A DNA stretch of 64,000 bases from Lingula anatina (lineage: Eukaryota; Brachiopoda; Lingulata; Lingulida; Lingulidae). The number at the start of each line of letters is the position of its first letter. Positions within the stretch are counted from its first letter, which is position 1. This document shows, piece after piece, positions 50,881 through 61,682 of the stretch. The translations under genes and the position numbers were made by a program. The notes beneath the pieces are model-generated. The model saw only the letters and a list, made by a program, of their open reading frames with translations, was not told where the DNA came from and did no database searches. Where the stretch lies: positions 264,853 through 328,852 of the forward strand of contig NW_019773537.1 of NCBI RefSeq assembly GCF_001039355.2, read 5' to 3'.

Positions 50881-51282
50881 CTGTAACTGCAACTAACTAG
50901 TATGTTGTCAAAGCGTAATTCAAGACAATCATGCCAGGATGATGTTTAAGACTGTCATACAGCTGGTCTGATCTCTTTTTTGGATATCAGATGCCTGTTG
51001 CTATCTTGGATCAACAAAGATCATCCCATCCTTGATGTTTACTTAACTATCTCAAAGTAGTTGTTGCAGAAGCATGTTTGATAAGTTAGAAAAATTGTCT
51101 TTCATTCTTCTATTTTTTGGAGTGGAGTACAAAATCACACCGTTAACATGTGGCTATGTATGTGTGTCTGTGTGCAAGGAAGAAAGAGAATTATATTGAT
51201 ATTAAAATATTTGAGCACATACAATATACACTAAATTAATGTATTACTGAATCAGTAACAACTTTCAAAAGTGATTTGCATT

Positions 51283-51285
<3 letters not shown>

Positions 51286-51313
<28 letters not shown>
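51286..51313. repeat. (CA)n microsatellite
   Basis: About 14 CA units. Confidence 0.95.
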
Positions 51314-53134
51314 TGATACATTGTATGTCATATGCTAATCTATTATTTTATCTTTAAATATATATATTTTGCATACTTATTTTTTTTCCTTTTGTTGTGT
51401 TGTCACCTGCCTGTGTTTGTTGGTGATCTATCAGGCACGTCTTACAATACCAGAGGGTATTTCTACAGGTAAATTATACCCAAATCACCTAGCTAGTCTT
51501 TTGTGTTAAGTGGATACAGTCTTTTTATTGGCATACAAAAGGTGGCAAGTCCTTTCTGTGTGACATACATACTAAACAAGTTCCCTTTCAGGTTGTTCAG
51601 TATATAGGACATGTCCTGAGGCTGTGTGTATGAATAGTTACTGTACACATGGAACTTGGGAAAACTGTTAAAGAATGGAGGTGCTTTTACAGCAGGCCTG
51701 TAGTCTGCATTTGGCAAGGATGTGGGTGGGGATCTTTTTCATAAAAAGTGGTCCTTTTTTTACTGTGAAACCTATTTCTGTTTATAGTACCTAGGCAAAA
51801 TTTTGATTCAGAGAGTTACTTTACCAGTTGGATCCAGTTTATTCACCCTCCCCACCCACCCCCCGCCTAAACCCCCACATATTGCCTACAGATGATAAAA
51901 AAAATGCACAACTACAGAATAATGATGAGAGACTTCACTATGAACACAATCTGACCTTAATGGGCCTATGACAATGTAAATTAAGCTGGATCCAATTATG
52001 CTAGCTGATATAGTTGTTGTAAAGTTCTGCATCTTGCAATTGTGACAAAATAAATCCTCTGTATTTACAGAGAAATTTGCAGTAAATAAAACCCAAACAA
52101 AGTATCTTGCACCAATTGCTTGAAATGATGCTACTTTCATCTGTGTGAATGCAGATATAAGATTCATACTAATGTTTAAAGCTTTAAATAGGCCGTGATT
52201 CTCAGGGCTTCAATTCCTTGGATTCATAAGTCAAACTTCACTCATTTTCTCACTGACAGGTGGCATCCTGATGAGCTGTTGACTGGCTTGACAATTTACT
52301 ACAGATTTTTTTTATTTAGGAAAAAGAAAAAAAATCTCCCGAACCTGCATTATTTTGGGTGCATGTGAGAATGTCCCTTAAAGCTCAGTCACGTACATGT
52401 TTGTAAGCACCCGTGTAGACAGGGAAGGCAGATAACACTATTTACAGATGATACTAAAATACTGATATACTTCTGTCCGCCTAGCAACTACTAGGGTTTG
52501 TCATGGTTGAAAAATGGGATTATGGACGACAGTGGCATAAAGCAGATAAAAAGATTTCACAATATAAATATATTTATTTCTTTCAAAGAAATAGGAATTG
52601 AAAATATATGTAACATTTTAACCTATAGCTATGCTATGTAATGATATTCAACAATTTTAAAATAAACTTTTTGTTCATCTAAATGATATACAACCAATAG
52701 GAAATTGTAATTTTCATCTTTTATAACTGTATATATTAAACATCAAATCCAAATACAGTTTGAGAAATTGTTTTCTATCTTTCATAATTATTCCTGTAGT
52801 CTTTGATAACTAAGTATTTTCTTTTGCTGGAGAGCTGTGCAAATTATCAGTATAAAGGTATATGATATGATGATATATTGGACAGAAAAACTAAAGCAAT
52901 ACTGGTAGTATATACATGAAATGTTAATGATGAATTGACATATTTTCAGGTCCTGTACAATTGGCAAAATGTTAAGCAAGTTAGTTTTCTTGAGGTGTCC
53001 TATGAGCAACAATATGATTTTGAGCAAATTATAGAACCTTTCTTCAAATTTGTAATAATTTGTAGATTTACTGGGAGGTACTTTAAGGAAGTTCAATACA
53101 GTTTTTTTTTTTTTTTGGGGGGGGGGATGTTTGA

Positions 53135-53140
53135 TTTATT
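53135..53140 (-). terminator. Candidate polyadenylation signal for the Ig-domain gene
   Basis: AATAAA on the minus strand about 685 bases beyond the stop codon at 53825. No nearer canonical hexamer was seen. Confidence 0.25.
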
Positions 53141-53824
53141 TAAATTTGATAAAACATAGATTAAACTATTTTGTAACTTAAAGCATTTGCTTTTTAATTA
53201 ACTTTGAGATAGAGTGGTTAAATCTCAAAAATTTAGATCAAGACCAAAACAGCCTCGTATTATGAAAAATTAGCATTTGATGAATTATATTCTATGAAAA
53301 ATCAAAAGTAGAATACATGGATAATGTTTTTTGTTCAGTTATCACATACACTCAGGTAACTGGCAGATGAATTGTTCAAAAAATTAAGAGCCTCCAGAAA
53401 GAAGCACACTAACTATAAATTGACTTTTAACACATTTCAGATCAGTCATAAAAATATATATATTTTCTAAATCCATCAATGATAATGATAGCTCGAAGAT
53501 ATTTTTAAAACAAAAATTAATTAAAAAAATTATTTGAATCCCAGATATTAATATGTCCTTAGTTGTGGAGTACACTTTGGACGTACACTGTAAAATTGTT
53601 CATAGCTCCAAGTTTTAGTACTTAGAAAACATTTTTGTCATAATATCCACTTGATCTCATTTGATCTCCTCTTGAAAAGATTAAGTATTTTTAAACCATG
53701 GAATTATTTTTATGGGCAGTAAATAAGGTAGATAGTTCAATATCTTTTCAACAGACAATTGTCAGTACTTTCTTCATTGGACATTCATTGATTTCCATCA
53801 CACTTATACATACAAAATAATTGT

Positions 53825-54493
53825 TCACATATGGGTGTCAGTTGAGGCAGCAGGTTTTGTGTCACCATTCTTGAAGATGCTATCCTGGCTGCTGTCCATG
53901 GCGGCATTATCGTACACTGCTGTGGATTTCATTGGTTGTCCGGTGTAGCGACTGGTGTCCTTGTATCGCCCGTCTTCCAGCTCCTTGTAACGAAATTTGT
54001 AGACCAGGCACAGGAAAGTGGACACCACCAGGACCACAGCTCCTGCTATACCCCCTACCATTAGATTATATTGGTACTTTTCCCATGGGTCGGCAAAAGG
54101 AGCTCCGCCTAGATTAAGGCCATACCGAGTGTAGCCAACTTCTGAGCCTGCATTTCTGGATACCCTGCAAATATAGTATCCAAAGATGGAGGGTTGAACA
54201 TCTTTGATGTGCATAATAGCATTTATAATGTGCCCAGCGTTGGTAATGTTCCTGAGGGAACGATGATCATCCGACCAGCCAGTAGTAACTCGCTTTGAGT
54301 CAGGGAGCACCCATTCGATGCGATCACTGGGCTGAAGGGGTGCCATGTAGTTGGTCTCATTGCAGTTGAATTCTTCTGAGCCTCCAATGACAACATGCTT
54401 ACTCCATTCGTAATCTGGAGCTTTGAATTGGCTCTGTGCCAAGATGGCGGAGGAATGGAGTAACAGCAAAATTGCAATCACTTTGGCAACCAT
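53825..54493 (-). CDS. Single Ig-domain type I membrane receptor (222 aa)
   Basis: ATG at 54493 follows a plausible splice acceptor (tattgtttcag, 13 bases upstream), so a 5' UTR intron is likely while the coding part is one exon. Residues 1-19 are a signal peptide (MVAKVIAILLLLHSSAILA). Residues about 25-127 form an Ig-like domain: first Cys C44, core Trp W61 (EWVLP) and GYYICRV with Cys C109. The first sheet-to-Trp spacing fits V/I-type Ig folds. Sequons lie at N45 and N82. One membrane helix is at about 143-165. The cytoplasmic tail of about 57 residues has YDNA at 194-197, a YxN pattern of the type Grb2 SH2 domains bind when phosphorylated, plus other Tyr at 166, 169, 177 and 183. I cannot name the family. 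A surface adhesion or immune-type receptor is inferred. It is nested antisense in the aminotransferase intron, 4.3 kb from its last exon. Confidence 0.85.
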   Translation of the reverse strand: MVAKVIAILLLLHSSAILAQSQFKAPDYEWSKHVVIGGSEEFNCNETNYMAPLQPSDRIEWVLPDSKRVTTGWSDDHRSLRNITNAGHIINAIMHIKDVQPSIFGYYICRVSRNAGSEVGYTRYGLNLGGAPFADPWEKYQYNLMVGGIAGAVVLVVSTFLCLVYKFRYKELEDGRYKDTSRYTGQPMKSTAVYDNAAMDSSQDSIFKNGDTKPAASTDTHM

Positions 54494-54520
54494 CTCTGTG
54501 CCTTATCTGAAACAATATGT
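54483..54520 (-). promoter_or_regulatory. Likely splice acceptor of a 5' UTR intron (Ig-domain gene)
   Basis: On the minus strand, catattgtttcag directly precedes ataaggcacagagATG. The AG placement and T-rich run favour a non-coding first exon further upstream (higher coordinates), which I could not locate. Confidence 0.45.
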
Positions 54521-54789
54521 TGAATATGATAAAATTGTTATATTAGCTTTAGATTTTTAAACTCTCTATGAAAAGATAAAAGGACTTGTGAACTTTTCAG
54601 CAAGTTAAATTAAGTCCTTAAAAGGGGTCATTTATACTTTTACTTTTATTTGATAATTATTGAATAACAATAACAATATGTATTTATATGTGATACCAGT
54701 GTACATAATTTATGAATATTACTTAATATTACTTAATAAAATTTCAAACTGGGCACACACGTCCAATTATTCATATGTTTGCCAGGGAG

Positions 54790-55020
54790 GTTATGGATGA
54801 ATTTTGATGACATTTTCAGAAAATGTCTATGGTGGGCCAAGTATAATATTAAAAAATTATTACATTTTGGTGGTCATGTGGATTACCATCCACGTGATTC
54901 TCTCTGGTTATCTGTTAACAACATTCGCAAAAATATTTGGAGAGATTTTGATGACATTTTCAGATGGTAAAGAAATAAGCTAACTTACATAATGGATAAG
55001 ATTTTGGTGGTGATCTATTA
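54790..55020. repeat. Two-unit repeat relic
   Basis: The string attttgatgacattttcaga recurs at about 54801 and 54945 (spacing 144). Each is followed by related text (attttggtggtcatgtgga and attttggtggtgatct). This is probably a diverged interspersed or tandem repeat. The open frame over it is not a gene. Confidence 0.6.
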
Positions 55021-56299
55021 ATTAATGAATTAAAAATAGAAAAGCACTAAAAAAATGCAGACCCCCACCAAGACTTCTCAGTTCTCATTGTTGTTAATTA
55101 CATAATTAATTGTCCAATATCTCTTTTCAAATTAATGCCACAATGTTATCTGAGTAGATTTTATAAGTTATCCAAATGTTTCTTTTCTTTTCATGTTTTA
55201 CCCTTTTAAGTTCAGATTACTTTGTGAAGTATATCTTTCCACTTTCCCATTCTACTAGTATATACATATATATGCAAAGGCACTCTTAGAAATAATTGTA
55301 TGCAGTCACACCTGTACACTGAGTATTTCTATACTTAGGATGTGTAATATATGGGTGGACTGATATTTAGTAAGTTAATAGTGCTTTTGTTTTTGCCAAA
55401 TTCATATTTTCAGAAAGTTTTATTTTAATTTACTGGACAAGTTTTCAAAATGGTAATGTGAATGACTGGCAACAGCACTGAAGTATGGTTTGACCAAAAT
55501 TTTATGGTAATCAGTTGTACACATACTGGTGCAGAATTTGCCTTACAAGAATAAAGTGCAGTGTAATTTTAACTGATGCCCATTTCTAAAATATTTTCAG
55601 CGACAACACTCACTGTTCTATACCCAGTGCTTGAATAAAAATACTATGTAAAAATCTTTTAACAGTTATTTTTTTAAATCAATTTCAAAATCTATAGATA
55701 GACCAAAAATGTTCGAACTCACTTCTTGTGCTCAAGGCTCTTTGACAAAGGGCCAAATCGCCTTGCATCATATAGCTGGAAAACATGTTTAGTTTCTTAA
55801 AAACAATTAACTTTTTTCATCAATTAATTTTTTGTAACACTATACATTTACCTCTGTTACAAAATAAACTGTTAAAAAAAGCCTGCACTTTAAAAGTCTA
55901 CATAGCAGCATCCAGTGTGTATTTAACTTGGTAAGTTTACTTTGCCACACCTTGTCAGAGGCAGGCCGTGACCTCCCCCTGATAAACTACACCCAAGACT
56001 TGTGTTACACGCACTTTGGTTCACAAACTTCAGGCTTTGTCAGAAAAAAAGTTCAACTGATGTCACGGAGCTTGGTAGTTGTCAAAAAGGGTGTGAAGCC
56101 CTCAAAGTATGAATACCTGTTTTATATGATATTCACCTAAATATTTCAGGCCTTGAGGCCTGTTTTAAATATTTATCTACTGTGTCATCATTACTTATAT
56201 ATTAATATACAAGTTTAAACATAGCAATGTTAGCTACAAGTTTTATTCCTCACTGTCTAGTACATACATGTAGCTAACCTTGACTTGTATTTTAACAGG

Positions 56300-56466
56300 G
56301 CTGTGAACCTTTTTACCCTTTAAGTTTACCCAACTTGAGAAATAGCATATAATGCAGATCAAATTTTGATTGAGAGTGGATCTTTCATGACAAAATGGTG
56401 GTTCTCTTGAACCCCCCCCCCCCCTCCCTCCCTAAATAAATGGAATAAATTGCTTACGGGCCTGTT
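56300..56466 (+). repeat. Dispersed poly-C repeat, plus orientation
   Basis: agatcaaattttgattgaga, agtggatctttcatgacaaa, atggtggttctcttgaac, then a C run (56411-56424) and gcttacgggcctgt. It is the clearest copy of the family in this window. Confidence 0.6.
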
Positions 56467-58258
56467 TATAATAAAGTATTCAAAAGTTATAACTGAATGG
56501 ACAGTTGATTTATTTATAATGCATGGGGTGTCCTCGGATATCTGTAGTTCACCTATTTAGTATTTAGTCTATGCCTTCAGTAAACTTACAGGTACCTTGA
56601 CTTTGAAACTAGAAGAACTATATTTGAAGTTCTTTAACAACTGGCTTGAAAACTACCAATACATCTCCGTATGTTAATGATGAATGTATTCAAGGAGTGA
56701 TCAAATTCACTGACTTTCAATATAATGTAAAACTAGCTTGTAGAACATTGCTGCTGTGAGGATGGGCAGTCGGAAAATGCCCCACCTCCAACCCCCACGC
56801 ACCTCCATATTACTTTGTTCATCTTTAATAGTTTAGTGCTTAAAACTACATCCTCAAAGTATATCAGTATAAGATCACTTGCGTGCTTAACATACTGGTT
56901 AGGTGTAAAAAAGGAGTTGATTTATACATTTTGTAGTTGTCCTGGTAGTAGAACTTCTATAACATCCGCCCCGTGCCTGTTTTTATGCTCATTTTTTAGT
57001 ATGTACATTATTGAAAACCGATGCAATAATCCCTATAAACTTTACAACACTGAGTCAATTTTAAGACACTTTACCCTAAAAAATGATCAACATCTTACCA
57101 TAAACCTCCACTCTCAAGAAGCCTCGGCAGTTGTTTAATGAGCTGTGATACTAGCTGGGACAACGGGGTGGTGGCTGGCTGTGTAATCATGTACCTGAAT
57201 TCTTGAACAAACACTAACTCTGGCCTAGTTTGATAGCGCTATTGTCCTGTTGTTCTCTTTACCTGTATGCAGAGTTATGCTAAGTAGTCTTGATGGAGGG
57301 GAAGGAGGTGGAGGGCTTAGAATTGGGGTATCGGGGAAAGTTTACTGTTTTTTTTAGTGAAAATTCCTTGCTGTTTTTTTGCATGGGTTATAAGAAAAAG
57401 GATATGTTAATGAGTTTGCCATTTTTTATTTTTAATATAAATTTTGTAAATTGTTAATTTGGGCACTCATGGTCACAAATTTGAGGCAATTATCATTTGA
57501 GACCTGACCAAAGTATTGAATGGTAATTTTTTCAGCTATACTGCTTTTTACAATATTACATATAGAAAAAAAATATATCTAATACTGAACCTAAGTTGTG
57601 TTATATGAATAATCTTGGTATATAATCTATAGGAGTCACGGTGATTTAAAAGACGTTTCAGTTTTGAATATCAGCTTCTACAACCTAAAGTCTAATTTAT
57701 AAAATATTTTTAGGGATTTGTAGGTTACACAAATGAGACACACTGCCTCTGTATAGTACGGTATAAACGCAGCGAAATGACTTACTTTTCATCTATGTCT
57801 GTATGTCGACCTTGGCTGAAGTGAGACGTCTTGAAAATGGCTCCAGTACTCTCCCCACCCTTGTCACAAATAAATATTCAATCCACAGTCCTGGTTTGTA
57901 GACTTAGATGACTTTAACAAACAAATAGTAAAAAATGAATAGATAAAAAAAGTGGCGTGCCCTCCTGGCTTCTTTATCACTTTGTTATTTAGGACATGCA
58001 TGACAAACCACATTGTGTGACGTTAGGTATTGAAGTTATAACTGGGGTAAGGTGACTCCTTGATTGATGATTTACCTGTACAATGGATGGTATCACGTAG
58101 GATTCTATTTGTGATTTGAATATCTGTTCTAAAAAAAACACATGTGCACACTCAGAGAGAAAGGGACTGGACTTATTGGTGAGCCTACATTGTTCATGTA
58201 GGTGTCATTAATTTTTTTAAAATATATAATTCAATTTTTTATCAATTTTTTTTGTTTG

Positions 58259-58298
58259 TTTTTTTTTTTTTTTTTTTTTTTTTTTTTGTTTTTTTTTA
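58259..58298. repeat. Poly-T tract
   Basis: About 40 bases of T with one G interruption. If read on the minus strand it is a poly-A that could mark a retroposon tail, but no element body was recognised next to it. Confidence 0.9.
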
Positions 58299-58760
58299 TG
58301 AGGTGTGGTTCCACCAGGTTGTGCAAAGAAATTGCGATTGCAACTGACTTTTTTGAAGATTTCATGTGCATTATGTAGCTAGACAAATTACACAGTGAAA
58401 GCAATTTGTTTTATTTTTTAACATACTTGAAGGGAAGAAATCTGCACTCCATCCACTACACAATTTGTGAAATGCCATGGATTACTTCTTTTTTGATTCA
58501 TGTATTTGAGTGTGAGAGATCATATAATAATGCATTAAAATTCTGCTCACTTTCAGTGTACTGTGCTTGAGGCCATACTTAAAAGAGATCTGTTGAAAAA
58601 TTATAAGAAAAATAATATTTTGTTTAAGACATTATACAGAGCTTAACCCTAACAAGTCATCACTTCATTTTGAAAACACAAAATAAAAAACTTTGCAGTG
58701 CATGACAATAATTTATTTCAGAAGAATAAAATGTCGATCATTATTTTCTTATTTTTTCAG

Positions 58761-58817
58761 GGTTTTGAGCGCCTAGCCAGTTTGATCAAGGAAGAATTGG
58801 CAGCACAGGGAAAGTGA
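58761..58817 (+). CDS. AADAT: AADAT-like aminotransferase, last coding exon and stop
   Basis: A strong polypyrimidine tract ending in tttttcag (58741-58760) precedes an exon reading GFERLASLIKEELAAQGK and a TGA stop. Joined in phase 0 to the exon at 386-487, it gives ...TPEQIDK-GFERLASLIKEEL..., which aligns without a missing residue with the end of AADAT-family proteins (PEQMD...LAQLIKE). This C-terminal helix packs against the small domain. The protein ends about five residues beyond the human enzyme, with the tail AAQGK. The unbroken alignment argues that no coding exon is missing from the 58 kb in between. Identity of the exon pair is well supported. Exact substrate range is not visible from this fragment. 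Confidence 0.82.
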   Translation, partial: GFERLASLIKEELAAQGK

Positions 58818-60435
58818 TTCTTGAAGAGGAATATCGCAGTGATATGAAATGACTCTCTGCATTGGAATCTTAGAGAAAGTTCATCTATCCTTTCAACAAT
58901 AGGTAGAGATGAGTGGACATGAGCTTTTCCCATGGATTCACAAAATTCCTAGATTTTCAATTAAACTCTAAATTAGAGCTAAAATGATCACTGAACCCAA
59001 ATTAAGTGTTTGATTCAATAGCAATTGTTCTGTAAAATTTTAATCCCATAATCATGTACAGTTAATTGATTTAAGCAAATTTATCTGTTGAGGAGACAAA
59101 GAATATTCTAGACTGAATGATAAAAAGAAGAATTCTTAGTTCCTTTTTCAGTAAACTTTAGTTTTATTTAGATGTAAACTAATATATAGTTTTAAAGATT
59201 TATTTGGTGCAGGGCAACAAGAATATAATCAAAAATTTTAGACATGTAATTACATCTACTTTATGCTATTAGTATACAGCAAGTGGGTTATGTGTACAAC
59301 TACACAAAATACATATTTCCTATATTGTAGTCCAATTAACTTAATAATATGCCATTGCATTTCAATAATTAATCTGACGGATTAATGTCAATATATTGTT
59401 ACATTATTAGGCTTAGGGTGAATTTGAAAGATGGTGTGTGATTTACAAGTTGCTCACAGTATTATTTTAGATCTCTTGTTCTAATTTGTTTATTCCAGAT
59501 AAAGTTTTATGTTAATATTCTGATGTATGTTATGTATTTTTGCTGAACAGACTTGAAAGCTCCAATTACAAACTTTTAATTTTTAATCTGTTGTTCATAA
59601 TGTAACTATTGGATTAAAATCCCTTTTCATTAAACCTTAAACTGCAACTGGTGAAAGCATCAATCACAATCTCTTTATTATTTATCTGTTGTTCATAATG
59701 TTACTGCTGATTTAAAATCCATTTTCAGCTTAAACTTTTTAAATAGATTTTTGATTAGATATTGTGAAACTATACTTAATAATTTTAAAATGTTATTGTA
59801 CGTCACATTTTGTAATGTATATTTGCATTTTCTGTAAAATATGATATAATTGATTAATATAACCAAAAAAAAACCTTTGCAATTCCATGTTTTTAATAAT
59901 AATTATGATAAGTTGATAAATTCTTTTGCTTCATGCAAAAGTGGTGAAACCTGCTAGCTCTCCTAATCTCATCAGTGGCCCCAGAAATTACTTAGAATCA
60001 AACATCATCCAATGTTGACCTGCATGCTTTATTATTAGTATTGGTGAATTCAGGTGCCATCAGCACAATCCCAGAGGCATAAGTATTGTGTTAGTTGTTA
60101 CAAAACACATTGTGTTTGGATGTGATTGTGATATTGCATGGGTGAACTTGAAAACAAGACATTCAAAACAAAAATTGATCTTGCTAAGTTGCCAGCAGTT
60201 TTATACAAATATTTGAAAGGAAAATTATAAAATGTATGACAAAAGGGTAAAACATTAAAAAGGATGCAACAAGAAATAGCCTATTGTTTGAGTGACTGGT
60301 ACAGCCAGTTACTATGGTTGCTATGGTAATAAAAAGCTGATTTTTTTAAATCGAAGTTTTATCTTTAGAAGGGTACTGATCCTTTTTTAAGCACTGAAGC
60401 AGTGTTATGTTTAAGTTATAATTAAGGTAAATAAA
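58818..60435 (+). other. Probable 3' UTR and flank of the AADAT-like gene
   Basis: AT-rich sequence after the TGA stop. Candidate polyadenylation hexamers are ATTAAA at 59613-59618 and 59629-59634, and AATAAA at 60328-60333 and 60430-60435. Which is used cannot be told from sequence. No further coding exon was seen. Confidence 0.45.
59570..59745. repeat. Direct repeat in the probable 3' UTR
   Basis: atctgttgttcataatgt(a/t)act recurs at 59586 and 59684 with related flanks on both sides (about 60 alignable bases, spacing 98). Confidence 0.7.
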
Positions 60436-61400
60436 AGCACCATCTGTTTTCAATGTCGGTCTCTTTTTTTCCATTTTTCTTGAATCTAACTGCTCTCCTA
60501 ATTTTTGCAGATCATTCAAGAGGAAATATATACCCATATATAATAAAAATGAATTCATGGTTATTGATACACCTTAATGCCAGAAACATATTCTTAACCA
60601 ATGCATCCTTCTGCAATCAATACCTTATGAGGTTACTCGTGTCTGATTGTGCAGCTTTTCTAAAACTAACCATCAAATACAAAAGAAAAATCAATGGAAA
60701 TAAGTGGTTAAAGCACTGCTTGCACAGCAGGTGACAGCGGCCAATATTTGAGCAAGTTTGTGGTATGCATTGGATTGAACTCTGAGAACACGATATGCAA
60801 GTTGAAGTGTGAGGTGTGTGTATGTTTCATTGAGAGAATGATCTACCAGAGAACATTCTGAAAGAGTAAATTGAGGTAAGACTTTTCAGATATTATCAAA
60901 TTTAACCTTATCAGTGTCAAGCCTCATTACAGAGCAAGATTTAGGTGAAATTGTTTTCTTTTAAGATTATGCAAGAATTTTAGAATACTTTGCATGGGAA
61001 AAATGATGAAATAGAGGGATTCGAGTCATATCACGATTTTTGTGGATTTTTTGAAGTATGTTTTTCCATTCCATGTTTTGAAATCTGGATATAATGAAAC
61101 TAACATTATCCTGTTTTAATAAGATACAGTAGTTTTTTTTTTAATTTTTGAGGGAGGAACTGATGAAATATCCATACACAGTGTATCTTTTTTCTAACTC
61201 TAGACTTGTAGCTATTCCAAACATTTTAATTGAATTTTTTATTTAAATTTGCATTAATTCAAAAGTTTTCATGTTACAATAATAAAATCAGTAGTGTGAA
61301 AGAAAAAATAAACACTGACATAATTTTTCCTTCTGCTATTCCACCAATTTTCCACGCAGGCATTTTCCAAAGCCTCCCTCTCCATTGAAACCAATCAAAG
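60436..61400. other. Intergenic, no gene seen
   Basis: AT-rich, with a T run (about 61133-61142). Nothing with coding character was recognised. Confidence 0.45.
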
Positions 61401-61682
61401 CGTGAAAAACTTCACAATGTATCAGTGTAACCGGCGCTATTTCTGTAAGCAACAGTATTGTACATTTGATATGTTTACACCGCATAGAAAGAGCAGGACG
61501 CAGACAATAAGAAGGCTAATGTGGCGTCTGTGTAACTAAGCAATTTTGATTGAAAGGAGGAAATTATGCATTTATACGTGCCTTTTCGGTCATGTCTTAT
61601 TGTAGATGCTGTTGAACTCGGTGGCAGGTAGTTTGTACCACTATACAGATCAGGAAGAGGTGTAAACTTTGGCTTGACTAAG
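61400..61682 (+). other. Possible first (non-coding) exon of a downstream gene
   Basis: A locally less AT-rich stretch with several CpGs (ccggcgct, ccgcatag, ggacgcagac, tggcgtc) ends in a consensus splice donor CTAAG|GTGAGT (61678-61688). In-frame stops are frequent, so it would be 5' UTR. No TATA box or homology supports it, and it could be chance. Confidence 0.25.

Larger units (their letters stand above)
48208..53134. other. Intronic, no gene seen
   Basis: AT-rich sequence with a CA array (51286-51313), two candidate poly-C repeats (50772-50880 minus; 51719-51890 plus) and a T15G10 run (53102-53126). No exon was recognised. Confidence 0.45.
54494..58740. other. Intronic, no other gene seen
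   Basis: Holds a repeat relic (54790-55020), one poly-C repeat (56300-56466) and a long T run (58259-58298), ending in the acceptor tract of the last aminotransferase exon. The first exon and promoter of the Ig-domain gene should lie here but were not identified. Confidence 0.45.
488..58760 (+). other. Giant terminal intron of the AADAT-like gene
   Basis: The intron starts with GTAAGA directly after the phase-0 exon at 386-487 and ends with a long T-rich tract and CAG. Its assembled length is 58,273 bases. Removing the redundant blocks (one copy of the 6.2-6.6 kb block, and repeats in the 31.7-39.6 kb region) would leave a true intron nearer 48 kb. It hosts minus-strand single-coding-exon genes, at least eight foldback elements and numerous simple repeats. 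No other plus-strand exon with family resemblance was recognised inside it. Confidence 0.75.

Noticed and set aside
53932-54477. Open frames overlapping the Ig-domain gene in other frames
   Set aside because: Shadows of the minus-strand coding sequence with signal peptide and membrane helix.
58259-58298. Retroposon poly-A tail on the minus strand
   Set aside because: No SINE or processed-gene body or target duplication could be seen next to the T run.
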